From Cohnella sp. OV330 (lineage in GTDB: Bacteria; Bacillota; Bacilli; Paenibacillales; Paenibacillaceae): DNA of 64,000 nucleotides. The stretch spans positions 209,478-273,477 of the forward strand of contig NZ_FOKE01000001.1 of assembly GCF_900112065.1 (NCBI RefSeq), read 5' to 3'. Numbering within the stretch: the first letter of the stretch is position 1; each line of letters starts with the position of its first letter. The notes beneath the pieces were generated by a model, which saw only the letters and a list, made by a program, of their open reading frames with translations, made no database searches and was not told the origin of the DNA. Made by a program: the position numbers and the translations under genes. Below are positions 50,823 to 59,680 of the stretch, piece by piece.

Positions 50823-51608
50823 TTAATTGGCTACCGTCCATTGCAAGCGATGGGCGCGCAGCGTCTGCGCCCACTCCCGCGGCGCGGCGACGTTGCTGAC
50901 GATCGTATGGACGCTCCGCAGCGGGACGATCTCGACGAACGCTTCCTTGTTCAGCTTGGAGTCGTCCGCGAGCACGATCGTCTGTCCGGCCGCCTCGGCC
51001 ATTCGCCTGGACATGCCCGTCTCGCCGAGATCGTAGTCGCTGATGCCCCGGTTCGGCGATACGCCGCCCACCGAGATGAAGGCCTTGTCGACCCGGAACT
51101 GCGAGATCATCCGCTCGGCCATCGTGCCGGACATCGACTGCTGCTCCGGGTTCAGCTCGCCGCCGATGACGATGATCTTGCCGGTAAAACGCCCGCCGTT
51201 CAACGACTCCATGAGATGGTAGGCAACGGCCAGCGAGTTGGTCAGCACGGTGAGGCGCTCGCAGCCCGAGATTGCCTTAGCCAGCTCCAGCGTCGTCGTG
51301 CCGACGTCGATGGCGATCGTGTCCCCCGACGAGATGAGCGCGGCGGCCGCCCGGCCGATACGTTCCTTCTCCTGCGCCTTTTCCTTCTGACGCTGCAGAT
51401 AAGGCGGCTCATAGTTGGTCTGCTTGCTCGGCACCGCGCCTCCGTAGACGCGCTTCGCCAGCCCTTCCCGCTCCAACAGCAGCAGGTCGCGGCGCACCGT
51501 CTCCTCCGACACGGCGAACCGCAGAGACAGCTCGGGCACCTTGACCCGCCCGTCCAGCTTCAGCTGGTCCACGATGACGCGCTTGCGTTCTTCCGACGAG
51601 ATGGACAT
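50823..51608 (-). CDS. DeoR/GlpR-family transcriptional regulator
   Basis: This 261-residue regulator has the N-terminal DeoR helix-turn-helix (VPELSLRFAVSEETVRRDLLLLE, about 25-47) and then a sugar-phosphate-isomerase-like effector domain with DVGTTTLELAKAI, GGELNPEQQSMSG and DDSKLNKEAF. Family members usually sense phosphorylated sugars or related metabolites and repress. It lies 5 bp after the ATPase gene and 15 bp before the hydrolase gene, so it is co-transcribed with the cluster it probably controls. The ATG at 51608 is preceded by AAGGAG. Confidence 0.93.
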   Translation of the reverse strand: MSISSEERKRVIVDQLKLDGRVKVPELSLRFAVSEETVRRDLLLLEREGLAKRVYGGAVPSKQTNYEPPYLQRQKEKAQEKERIGRAAAALISSGDTIAIDVGTTTLELAKAISGCERLTVLTNSLAVAYHLMESLNGGRFTGKIIVIGGELNPEQQSMSGTMAERMISQFRVDKAFISVGGVSPNRGISDYDLGETGMSRRMAEAAGQTIVLADDSKLNKEAFVEIVPLRSVHTIVSNVAAPREWAQTLRAHRLQWTVAN

Positions 51609-51613
51609 ATGCC

Positions 51614-52651
51614 TTAAGCTCCTTCTTTCTCCAGATGCAGCAGCTGCGATTCGTCTAGCGCCAGGCGGATGGGGCTCCGCTCGGCAAATGGCAGCGAACG
51701 GCCGTCGTTCAGAACGTCGATCGTGAGCCGCACGCCTGCGGCCTCGACGCCGTACCGAATGACGTTGCCAAGGATGGACACGGAGTGAATCGTGCCCTCC
51801 GCGATGCGCCGGTCCGGCTCGGGCGATTCGGCCGGTCCCTTCAGCAGCGCGACCGATTCGGGACGTATGGCGAAGCTTTGCGCCGCGCTGTCCACTTTAC
51901 CGAACAGTTTGAACGCGTCCGTGCGGCTGAGCACGTTGTAGCTGCCCATGAACCGGGCGACGAATTCAGTCCGGGGCTTCGTATAGATCGCCTCCGGGGC
52001 GCCTTCCTGGACGATGCGGCCTTTGTTCATCAGGCACACCCGGTCGGACAAGGTCAGCGCCTCTTCCTGATCGTGCGTGACGAAAATCGTCGTCATGTTG
52101 AATTGCCGTTGGATCGCGCGGATCTCCGCACGGAGGTTTTTGCGAATCTGGGCGTCGAGCGCGCTAAGCGGCTCGTCCAGCAGGAGCACCTTGGGGCGGA
52201 CGGCCAGGGAGCGCGCAAGCGCCACCCGCTGCTGCTGCCCGCCGGAAAGCTGCTGGGGATACGCGTCCCGCTTGTCCGTCAGCTCGACGATGGCGAGCAG
52301 TTCCTCGGACCTGCTCTTCCTGGCAGCTTTGTCGACGCCTCGCATCTTCAGGCCGTATTCGATATTTTGGCTGACGGTCAGGTTCGGGAACAGCGCATAA
52401 GCCTGAAAGACCATGCCGATCTCCCGGCTCCGCGGCGGCAGATTGGCGATATCTTTGCCGTCCAGCAGAATTCGGCCGCCGTCCATATCCGCGAGCCCCG
52501 CGATGCAGCGCAGCAAGGTGCTTTTGCCGCAGCCCGAAGGTCCGAGCAGCGTCACGAGCTCGCCTTCGCGGATCTGCAGGTTGACGTCGTCCAGCACGTT
52601 CGCGGACCCGAATCGCTTGCGGATGCCTTGCAGCTCCAGATAGTCGCTCAT
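51614..52651 (-). CDS. ABC importer ATP-binding protein, PotA/FbpC type
   Basis: This 345-residue ATPase has Walker A GPSGCGKST near 38-46, the signature LSGGQQQRVALARSL, Walker B VLLLDEPLSALD and switch FVTHDQEEALTLSDR. A C-terminal TOBE-like domain is present (about 280-345). This is the layout of PotA, FbpC and PhnT-type importers. The start is ATG at 52651, overlapping the permease stop by 4 bp (ATGA); the longer frame to 52888 runs inside the permease gene. It powers the two permeases upstream. Confidence 0.94.
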   Translation of the reverse strand: MSDYLELQGIRKRFGSANVLDDVNLQIREGELVTLLGPSGCGKSTLLRCIAGLADMDGGRILLDGKDIANLPPRSREIGMVFQAYALFPNLTVSQNIEYGLKMRGVDKAARKSRSEELLAIVELTDKRDAYPQQLSGGQQQRVALARSLAVRPKVLLLDEPLSALDAQIRKNLRAEIRAIQRQFNMTTIFVTHDQEEALTLSDRVCLMNKGRIVQEGAPEAIYTKPRTEFVARFMGSYNVLSRTDAFKLFGKVDSAAQSFAIRPESVALLKGPAESPEPDRRIAEGTIHSVSILGNVIRYGVEAAGVRLTIDVLNDGRSLPFAERSPIRLALDESQLLHLEKEGA

Positions 52652-53457
52652 CGTTTCATGCCTCCGTTCACTTTTTGGCCCAGCTTCATGAGCAAGGCGG
52701 ACAAGATCAATATAAACGCGAAATAAGTGATCGCGATGGCGCTGGCCAGATGCCCGCTCTCGCCCATCCGGCGGTAAAGATACACTTGGATCGTCTGGAT
52801 CTGCCCGCCGACGAGCATATTGGTCATCACGAACTCGCCGAACAGCACGGAAAACGACAGCAGCGCGGAGACAAGCACGCCGGGCCATATATTCGGCAAA
52901 ATGACCGACGCGAACGCGCGCATCCGGCTCGCGCCGAGCAGCTCAGCGGCGGCGAGCAGCGGACCGGCCGATACGGTCTGCAGACTGTTGCGGATGCCCT
53001 GGTACATATAAGGAAGCACGACGACGAAGTAGGCGCCGAGCAAAATATACGCCGTGCCCGAAATGTTGAGCGGACCGGAGGAATAGGCGCGGATGAGTCC
53101 GACCGCCGCCACGACGCCGGGCACCGCGTAGGGAAGCACCACGATCCCCTTCATGAACGACTCCAGCCTCGGCATATAGAGCGTGATGACGAACACCGCG
53201 GGGAGCATGACGAGCAGGCTGATCGCGACGCCGATCAAGCAGAGATAGAGCGAGGTCCAGAGCGCCTCCAGGAAACGAAGATCCCGGAACATGCCGCGGA
53301 ACCACGCAAGCGTCCAGCTCTCGGGCAGAACCGTCGTCTGCCACTCCTTGGCGAACGCATAGATGCAGGTTGCCAGGAGGGGCAGCAGCAAATAGACCAT
53401 CATCAGCAGCATCAACGAGCGATGCGCGGGACCCGCCCTCTTGGTCGAAGCTTCCAT
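52648..53457 (-). CDS. ABC importer permease, PotC type
   Basis: This 269-residue permease has six predicted membrane segments and the EAA loop AAAELLGASRMRAFASVILPNIWPG. The start is ATG at 53457, coupled to the stop of the other permease in a TGATG overlap and preceded by AGGAGG; the longer frame to 53493 lies inside that gene. It belongs to the PotC/PhnV-like group. Confidence 0.92.
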   Translation of the reverse strand: MEASTKRAGPAHRSLMLLMMVYLLLPLLATCIYAFAKEWQTTVLPESWTLAWFRGMFRDLRFLEALWTSLYLCLIGVAISLLVMLPAVFVITLYMPRLESFMKGIVVLPYAVPGVVAAVGLIRAYSSGPLNISGTAYILLGAYFVVVLPYMYQGIRNSLQTVSAGPLLAAAELLGASRMRAFASVILPNIWPGVLVSALLSFSVLFGEFVMTNMLVGGQIQTIQVYLYRRMGESGHLASAIAITYFAFILILSALLMKLGQKVNGGMKR

Positions 53458-54386
53458 CACAGCTCCTCCTTCGCGGCGGCTGCCGTAGTCCAAGCGCGCG
53501 GCGACGATTGACGGCGCGTGCGGACCGGTCGGGCGGCAAACGCGGCGTCGAGACGCCGGGCGCGCTGGGTCATCTTATGATTGAGGAAGACGGCGAGCAG
53601 CGTCGACAGCGCCAGGATGACCGCGAGCGCGTTGCCGAGCTGCGGCTGATTGACGACGTCGCCCGCCACGAGCGAACCGATCCGTACGGCCAGAAGGTTG
53701 TAGTTGCCGCCGACCAGCGCGTAGGCCGTCGCATAGGCGCCCATGGCGTTCGCGAATAAAATGCCGACGGTGCCGAACACGGCTGGCGACAGCACCGGCA
53801 AGCCGATGCTTGTCCAGAACTGCCACCGGCTCGCGCCTAGCAGCGAAGCGGCTTCGCGCCACTGCTCCCGAATGCCGTAGAAGGACGGATACAACAGCAG
53901 CAGCGCCAGCGGTACCTGGAAGTACACGTAGACCAGCACGAGCCCCGACCAGCTGTACAAGTTAAAGTCGGCGAACACGCTCCATCCCCACTGCTTGAAC
54001 AGAAGCGTGAACACCCCGTTGCTGCCCAGCAGCACGATATAGGCGAAGGCGAGCGGAATGCCTTGGAAATTCGACGTCATGTTGGAGAGCATCAGCAGGC
54101 GGTCTCGCGTCTTAGAAGGGAATCTCGTGATGGCATACGCGCAGGCGAGGCCGACGACGATGCCGATCGCGCTCGAGGCGGCGGAGATGAGCAGGCTGTT
54201 CTTGATCGCCTGCATATAGTAGGCGCTCTGCAGGATATGCGCATAGAAGCCGAAGGAAATGCCCGAGCCCGATGCAGGCTTCAGACTGCCGGCCACCATC
54301 GTCACGACCGGAATGAGCTGAAATAAAAGCACCATTGCCAAAAAAGGGACAAGTCCCAGCCACATCCACCGATTGCTTCGTTTCAA
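53457..54386 (-). CDS. ABC importer permease, PotB type
   Basis: This permease of about 309 residues has six membrane segments and the EAA loop REAASLLGASRWQFWTSIGLPVLSP. It carries an unusual basic tail (RRQSSPRAWTTAAAAKEEL). The start is taken as TTG at 54386, 10 nt after AGGAG; a GTG three codons upstream at 54395 sits only one base from that site. It follows the binding-protein gene after a hairpin. Confidence 0.9.
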   Translation of the reverse strand: MKRSNRWMWLGLVPFLAMVLLFQLIPVVTMVAGSLKPASGSGISFGFYAHILQSAYYMQAIKNSLLISAASSAIGIVVGLACAYAITRFPSKTRDRLLMLSNMTSNFQGIPLAFAYIVLLGSNGVFTLLFKQWGWSVFADFNLYSWSGLVLVYVYFQVPLALLLLYPSFYGIREQWREAASLLGASRWQFWTSIGLPVLSPAVFGTVGILFANAMGAYATAYALVGGNYNLLAVRIGSLVAGDVVNQPQLGNALAVILALSTLLAVFLNHKMTQRARRLDAAFAARPVRTRRQSSPRAWTTAAAAKEEL

Positions 54387-54412
54387 ACGTGCCACGCTCC
54401 TATCGGATAAGA

Positions 54413-54445
54413 GAGGCGCCTTCGGCAGGAAGTCGAAGACGCCTC
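54413..54445 (-). other. Hairpin between binding protein and permeases
   Basis: GAGGCG and CTTCG (54413-54424) pair with CGAAG and CGCCTC (54434-54445), with one mismatch. Only CTCTTATC follows on the minus strand. It probably reduces expression of the downstream permease genes relative to the binding protein. Confidence 0.65.
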
Positions 54446-54453
54446 GTAAAGGA

Positions 54454-55560
54454 TTAGCTCATGTGGACGAGAACGCGCTCCTGCCACATTTGGGGAATCT
54501 GCTTGGCGGTCTCTTCCCATGCCTTGTAGTCGTTAACCGGCTTCACCTTCGCGTAGGCTTCCTTCGGCAGCAGCTTGGCGGCTATGTCGTCCGGCAGCTT
54601 CACGCTGTCGCGGATCGGCCTTGCATAGCCCTTGGCCAGGTTGATCTGGCCTTCGTCGCTGAGGATATACTCGCGCGCCAGCTTGGCCGCGTTCGGATGC
54701 GGCGCGTACTTGTTGATGATCGTGGCGTACCCGCTCACGACGCTGCCCTCCGTCGGGATCGCGACGTCGTAATGCTCCTTGCCGAGCTGATCGCTGTAAT
54801 TCAGCGCGTTGAAGTCCCAGAGCAGCGTCACTTGCACTTCGCCCTTCTCGATGTTCGCGAGGCTCGCGTCCGCGTTGGAGAGACGCCCTTCCTTCGCCAA
54901 GCCTTCGAAGTAAGCGATGCCCGGCTCGATGTTCGTCTCGCTGCCGCCGTAGGCGATCGCCGCCGCCAGCACGGCCATCTGGGCCTGCGCAGCCTTGGTG
55001 ACGTCGCCGACGATGATTTTGTAGTCGCCTTTTTTCAGATCTTCCCAGCTCTTAGGCGGGTTTGCGACGAGCTTCTTGTTGGTCAGGAATCCGATCGTGC
55101 CTTGGTAGCCTACGATCCAGTGGCCGTCCTGATCCTTGGCCCAAGCGGGAATTTCGTCCCAGTACGAAGTCTTATAGGCTTGCGTGACGCCCTTGTCGAT
55201 CGCGACCGAGCCGAAGGCGATGCCGACGTCGCCGATATCGGCGGTCGGCTTGTCCTTTTCCGCATCGAACTTGGCGATCTCTTCGGCGCTCGACATGTCC
55301 GTATCCGTATGCGAAAGGCCGTATTTAGTCTGCAAATCCGCCCACGTGTCCTTCCAGTTCGCCCAAGTGTCCGGCATGCCGACGCTGACGACGGAGCCCT
55401 CTTCCTTCGCGTTCTTTTCCAGGTCCGCTACCGAGATTTCCTGCGGAGCGGCGCTCGCTTCCGCGCCGTCCGCGTTTTTTTCTCCGCACGCCGCCAGCGG
55501 CAGCGCGAGCGTAGACAAGATAAGACCCGCAGCCAACTGCCTCTTCAATGCTTTTTTCAT
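54454..55560 (-). CDS. ABC importer binding lipoprotein, PotD/FbpA-like
   Basis: This 368-residue lipoprotein has the signal ILSTLALPLAACG (cysteine near residue 25) and a mature domain with EGSVVSVGMPDTWANWKDTW. It belongs to the group of periplasmic-type binding proteins for polyamines, iron(III), thiamine or 2-aminoethylphosphonate. The segment GDVGIAFGSVAIDKG and the later AIPTEGSVVSGYATII are typical of the PotD/PhnS/FbpA fold. It is the first gene of the importer and DeoR cluster. With a phosphatase-superfamily enzyme in the cluster, a phosphonate or phosphoester ligand is a reasonable but unproven guess. Confidence 0.9.
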   Translation of the reverse strand: MKKALKRQLAAGLILSTLALPLAACGEKNADGAEASAAPQEISVADLEKNAKEEGSVVSVGMPDTWANWKDTWADLQTKYGLSHTDTDMSSAEEIAKFDAEKDKPTADIGDVGIAFGSVAIDKGVTQAYKTSYWDEIPAWAKDQDGHWIVGYQGTIGFLTNKKLVANPPKSWEDLKKGDYKIIVGDVTKAAQAQMAVLAAAIAYGGSETNIEPGIAYFEGLAKEGRLSNADASLANIEKGEVQVTLLWDFNALNYSDQLGKEHYDVAIPTEGSVVSGYATIINKYAPHPNAAKLAREYILSDEGQINLAKGYARPIRDSVKLPDDIAAKLLPKEAYAKVKPVNDYKAWEETAKQIPQMWQERVLVHMS

Positions 55561-55580
55561 GGTTTCCCCTTCACTCCCGC

Positions 55581-55664
55581 GTGGATTATTGTGGACTATG
55601 TCTATATTCTTGTTGTTTTCTCTCCATTTAGAGTGTAGTCGGGGACTATTTACGCTGGATTATC
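55581..55664. promoter_or_regulatory. Four GGAYTAT direct repeats in divergent region
   Basis: Decamers GTGGATTATT (55581), GTGGACTATG (55591), GGGGACTATT (55641) and CTGGATTATC (55655) are repeated in the same orientation. They lie in the 207-bp region between the divergent binding-protein gene and the SLH-protein gene. They are candidate sites for the DeoR regulator or another repressor. Confidence 0.5.
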
Positions 55665-55720
55665 CGAACCGGGCTTGTTTGTTAAATCGTTTGGGGGATT
55701 TATCGGGGAGACGAATCTAG

Positions 55721-55726
55721 TATAAT
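55721..55726 (+). promoter_or_regulatory. -10 element of SLH-protein gene
   Basis: A perfect TATAAT lies 42 bp before the start of the gene at 55768. No good -35 hexamer is found 16-18 bp upstream, so the promoter may need an activator or another element. Confidence 0.45.
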
Positions 55727-55767
55727 GTTGAAAAAGGCCATATTTTGTCAGAAGGAGTACTAGGATT

Positions 55768-58737
55768 ATGAAAAGAAAATTAGCGGGCCTCGTGCCCGCA
55801 GGGCTGGCGCTCGCCCTGGCGGCCGCTCCGCTCGGCGCGTACGCGGCCGGACCGAAGTTTCAAAGCGCGGTGCCTGCGTATACGCTGCCCGTCGGCAGCT
55901 CAATCAACGATATCGCCTTCGCCGATCTGGACGGGGACGGGCACTTGGATGCGATTGTGAGCGATAATTCTAGTTTGAATAACAGGATTGCGATTTTTAA
56001 AGGCAACGGCGACGGCACGCTTCAGTCGACGCCGGATTACCTGGCGGTAGGCGATAATCCGAGAGAGATTGCGGTCGCGGATCTCAACGGCGACGGCAAG
56101 CTCGATATCGCGGTTACCAGCTACGACGACGATAAAGTGACGGTCCTTCTTGGCAACGGCGACGGCACGTTCATGCCCGGGACGGCGTATGGGGCGGGAG
56201 AAGGCCCGAACGGAATCGCCGCGGCCGATCTGGACGAAGACGGCTTCACCGATCTGGCGATCGCCTCGCACGACAATCATCAGTTGGCCGTCCTGTACGG
56301 GAATAGATTCGGCACCTTTCCCGCACCAGTCTATTATTCGGTCGGCACGTATCCCCTCGACGTCATCGTTCGCGACTTCGATAAGGACGGGCATCCCGAT
56401 CTGGCCGTCTCCAACGATGGGTCGGGAAGCATCAGCGTGCTGCTTAATAGAGGAAGCCAAAACTTTGACCGCAGCGATTTCGGCGGCATCCAGACCCCGA
56501 CATTCTTAGTGTCAGGCGACTTCAACGGTGACGAGTTCGTCGATCTTGCGACCGCCGACAACGGCAGCTCCGGCGGCGCGGCTGTCTTGCTAGGCGTCGG
56601 CGACGGTTCCTTCCGCTCAGCCGTCCTGTACTCGACCGGCCTGGTCACCTATCCGAACGATATCGCGAAGGGAGACTTCGACGGAGACGGTCAGCTCGAT
56701 CTGGCCGTCAAGACTCAATCCGGTATCGTCTCGATCTATAACGGCAATGCCGACGGGACCTTCCAGGCAAAGTTCGATCTGCCGTTTGTCGGCTACTTAG
56801 CCTCGGCCGACTTGAACGAGGACGGACTGGCGGATTTGGCCTATGCGTCCGGCACGAACCTCAGCTTGTTGAACAGCCGGGCCGAAGGCGTGCTCGCGTT
56901 TTCCGCGTCGACCTTTACGGTCTCGGAAGATGGCGGGAATGCGATAGTGACCGTCAACCGGACGAGCAGCGCCTACGGCCAGACGAAAGTTCGGATCCAG
57001 ACGTCGGACGGCACGGCCGTCTCGGGCACGAATTATACGGCCGTCGATGCGACGATCGTCTTCGACGCTGGCGAGACGACAAAAACTTATCTTATTCCGA
57101 TCTTGGACGATGGCGTTCACGGAATGGACCGAACGTTCGGCGTGACGATCTCCGCGCCGACGAATGAAGCGGCTTTAGGGTCGCAGACGAGCGCGACGGT
57201 CACGATTCTGGAGGACGCGACGGCGCCCGTCGTCGATCCGGCGAAGTTCGTCGCCGTCGACAACTATAGCGGCACGCCGGACCAGCTCGCAGGCGACGCG
57301 GCAGCGGTAAGCGAAGCCGGCGCTACCTTGCGCGCCTACCGCTGGACCGACGCCGACAGCGACGGCGTCGTGGATGCTGGCGAGCTCGGCGCAGCGATTG
57401 CGCTCGGCGCGAGCGGCGCCGACGGCTCGGTCGCGTCGGCGGATATCGGCGACCTCGCGCCCGGCGCCTATAAGTTTGTCGTCACGGCCGAGGATGCGGC
57501 GGGCAACGAATCACCGCGCACGGCAGCGGCGGTCGTGACCGTGACGCTGACGAAGGATCTGCCGCCGGACGTCGCGGCGCCGACCTGGCCGGCAGGTGCG
57601 GAGCTCTCCGTCACGGCCGTCACGTACGAGCGTCTCAAGCTCGCCTGGCCTGCAGCCGCGGACGACCGCGGCGTCGACCACTACGAGCTGACGCAGGACG
57701 GGGGAGCGCCCGTCGTCCTGCCCGCCGCCACGTTGTCGCGCGATATCGAGGGCTTAACCGCTTCGACCGCTTATGCATTTTCCGTCGTCACCGTCGACGC
57801 TGCCGGTAACCGGAGCACGGCATTGGCCGCGACGGCGACTACGCTGCCTTATCCCGAGCCTGCGCAGCCGACAGTCGCTTCCGGCGAAGCCCGGCTTCAG
57901 CTGCTGACGATCACGGCCGACGCTAGCCCCGTTAGCTTGTCGCCTGCCTTCGACATGAACGTACTCGCCTACGAAGCTACGACCACGGAATCGCGCATTA
58001 TGCTGAATGCCGAGCCATTTTCTCCGGCCGCCACGTTGCTGATTAACGGCAAGAGCGCCGTCGGCAAGCTCCCGCTCGCTATCGATCTCGATCCGGGCAA
58101 AAACGCCCTACAGATTGAAGTACGAGCCGCGAACGGCAGCGTCCGCATGTACAGCTTGACGGTTATGCGCCAGGAAAAGCCCCCGGTCGTCTCTTGCTTC
58201 GGCGATATTCGCGGCCACTGGGCGGAAGAGGAAATTAACGAAGCCTGCGCCCTCGGCATCGTCCAAGGCGGGTCCGAAGGCCTCTTCAGACCGGACAGCC
58301 CCATCACGCGCGCCGAATGGGCCGTCATGATCGCAAGATGGCTGAATTCGGACACCCAAAGTACCCCCGCGGTCTCCGGGTTCGCCGATGCAGCCGGCAT
58401 TCCGGCCTGGGCCCGGGAGGCGATCGCCGCCGCTGCGGGCAACGGCATCCTGAACGGCTATCCCGACGGCACGTTCCGCCCTGCCGTGACGATCAACCGC
58501 GCCGAGACCGCGGCCACCCTCGTCCGCGCCGCGAGGTGGACGACGGATTCCGCGGCCGTAACCGAATTCGCGGACGACGTGAGCATCCCGTCCTGGGCCA
58601 AACCTTATGCCGCAGCTGCCGCGATGCACGGCATTCTAAGCGGCAAAGACGGCAATCGTTTCGCTCCGGCTTCGCCGACGACCCGCGCTGAAGCGGCGGC
58701 GATGCTCGTCCGCTTAACCAAACTCTCCAATGCATGA
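55768..58737 (+). CDS. Surface protein: VCBS/FG-GAP, Calx-beta, FN3, cadherin-like, SLH
   Basis: This 989-residue protein has a signal peptide (about 1-27) and FG-GAP/VCBS-type repeats (about 35-370) with DLDGDGHLD, DLNGDGKLDIAV and DFDGDGQLDLAV calcium-binding loops. A Calx-beta domain follows (about 375-485), then an Ig-like module (about 490-595), an FN3 domain (about 600-695), a cadherin-like beta-sandwich (about 705-800) and three SLH domains (about 810-989: GDIRGHWAEEEI, DAAGIPAWAREAI, DDVSIPSWAKPYA). SLH domains anchor it to pyruvylated wall polymer. Each SLH unit carries the TRAE or NRAE motif. It is a single-gene unit with AGAAGGAG upstream and a strong terminator. Its role may be adhesion or carbohydrate binding. 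Confidence 0.93.
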   Translation: MKRKLAGLVPAGLALALAAAPLGAYAAGPKFQSAVPAYTLPVGSSINDIAFADLDGDGHLDAIVSDNSSLNNRIAIFKGNGDGTLQSTPDYLAVGDNPREIAVADLNGDGKLDIAVTSYDDDKVTVLLGNGDGTFMPGTAYGAGEGPNGIAAADLDEDGFTDLAIASHDNHQLAVLYGNRFGTFPAPVYYSVGTYPLDVIVRDFDKDGHPDLAVSNDGSGSISVLLNRGSQNFDRSDFGGIQTPTFLVSGDFNGDEFVDLATADNGSSGGAAVLLGVGDGSFRSAVLYSTGLVTYPNDIAKGDFDGDGQLDLAVKTQSGIVSIYNGNADGTFQAKFDLPFVGYLASADLNEDGLADLAYASGTNLSLLNSRAEGVLAFSASTFTVSEDGGNAIVTVNRTSSAYGQTKVRIQTSDGTAVSGTNYTAVDATIVFDAGETTKTYLIPILDDGVHGMDRTFGVTISAPTNEAALGSQTSATVTILEDATAPVVDPAKFVAVDNYSGTPDQLAGDAAAVSEAGATLRAYRWTDADSDGVVDAGELGAAIALGASGADGSVASADIGDLAPGAYKFVVTAEDAAGNESPRTAAAVVTVTLTKDLPPDVAAPTWPAGAELSVTAVTYERLKLAWPAAADDRGVDHYELTQDGGAPVVLPAATLSRDIEGLTASTAYAFSVVTVDAAGNRSTALAATATTLPYPEPAQPTVASGEARLQLLTITADASPVSLSPAFDMNVLAYEATTTESRIMLNAEPFSPAATLLINGKSAVGKLPLAIDLDPGKNALQIEVRAANGSVRMYSLTVMRQEKPPVVSCFGDIRGHWAEEEINEACALGIVQGGSEGLFRPDSPITRAEWAVMIARWLNSDTQSTPAVSGFADAAGIPAWAREAIAAAAGNGILNGYPDGTFRPAVTINRAETAATLVRAARWTTDSAAVTEFADDVSIPSWAKPYAAAAAMHGILSGKDGNRFAPASPTTRAEAAAMLVRLTKLSNA

Positions 58738-58741
58738 AAAT

Positions 58742-58789
58742 AAGCCAAACGGGATGAAGCAGAAACCTGCTTCATCCCGTTTGGCTTTT
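58742..58789. terminator. Strong terminator of SLH-protein gene
   Basis: A perfect 21-bp stem (58742-58762 with 58767-58787) with a 4-nt loop ends in TTTT on the plus strand. The stem core AAACGGGATGAAGC is almost the same as that of the terminator at 125-161. Confidence 0.92.
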
Positions 58790-58868
58790 ATGTCGACTAA
58801 TGGCCGGGTAACTGCTCGCATGAGCAAGGGGCGACCCCTGTCTTCCGATACGAGGCATCTCCAAACTG

Positions 58869-59021
58869 CTGCCCTACGACAGTAGTTTGCGCTTTTTGAA
58901 GCTGGAAATCGCTCATTTACTGACCTACGACAGTAGGTCGTGCATTCTGGAGCCGGCCACCGACCATCTACTGCCCTACGACAGTCGATTGCGCATTTGC
59001 CGCAGAGCCCGCCCATCATTT
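58869..59021. repeat. Three tandem units, 51-bp period
   Basis: Units beginning CTGCCCTACGACAGT or CTGACCTACGACAGT start at 58869, 58920 and 58971, so both spacings are exactly 51 bp. Each carries a short inverted repeat (TACTG...CAGTA in the best copy). The array fills most of the 270-bp gap between convergent genes, where no gene is seen. Confidence 0.85.
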
Positions 59022-59059
59022 GCGGTTCTCGAGCATCTTTTAACCGCCGTTTGTTCACC

Positions 59060-59644
59060 CTACTTCGCGCGAATCCCCTCGAACCCGCTCGTCACCAGCC
59101 GCCGCACATAGTCGTCGTCCAACGGTTCGCCGGTCACCAGCAGCCGGTATAAGATCGGCCCGTAGAGCAGGTCGACGCCGAGCCCGACGTCCAGCGCTTC
59201 CTGAAGTTGTCCGCGCCGGATCCCCTTTTCAAGGATGCCCTTCGCCTCTAGCCGTCGCGGCTGGAAGTAGCGCGTCCGGTACGCTTCGGCCAGACCGTGG
59301 TCGAACTGCCCTTCACCGACTAGCGCGGTGATGATCTTCCCTTCCTTGCTCGTCAAAAAACGGGTCAAGTTCACGGCGTGAATCTGAACGTCCTCGAACG
59401 CGTCGCCCGTGTCGGGCACCGGCAGCCGGGCCGAGGCGGCGGACAAAAAACCGTCCATGACCACTGCGGCTTTGTTCGGCCACCATTTGTAGATCGTCGC
59501 TTTGCTGACGCCCGCTCGCTCCGCGATCTTCTCGACCGTCACCGCGCCGAAGCCGACCTCCAGCAGCAAATCGTACGACGCGGACAGAATCGCCTGCTGC
59601 GTCTTCGGATCTCGCGGCCGCCCCCGTTTGCTCTGCTCTTTCAT
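59060..59644 (-). CDS. TetR/AcrR-family transcriptional regulator
   Basis: This 194-residue repressor has the TetR helix-turn-helix VEKIAERAGVSKATIYKWWPNK near residues 38-59, in two parts of a typical segment, and a C-terminal domain of the TetR_C_11 type. It is divergent from the MFS gene at 59845. The region between them carries an array of TACTGAAC/GTTCAGTA sites that it very probably binds. Control of both genes by this regulator is the simplest reading. Confidence 0.93.
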   Translation of the reverse strand: MKEQSKRGRPRDPKTQQAILSASYDLLLEVGFGAVTVEKIAERAGVSKATIYKWWPNKAAVVMDGFLSAASARLPVPDTGDAFEDVQIHAVNLTRFLTSKEGKIITALVGEGQFDHGLAEAYRTRYFQPRRLEAKGILEKGIRRGQLQEALDVGLGVDLLYGPILYRLLVTGEPLDDDYVRRLVTSGFEGIRAK

Positions 59645-59680
59645 CGTCGTAGTCTCCCTTCCGCATGCTCGAACGTCTAT

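Noticed and set aside
52652..52888. Extended start of the PotA-type ATPase
   Set aside because: The extension lies inside the permease gene; the ATGA overlap at 52648-52651 gives a normal start.
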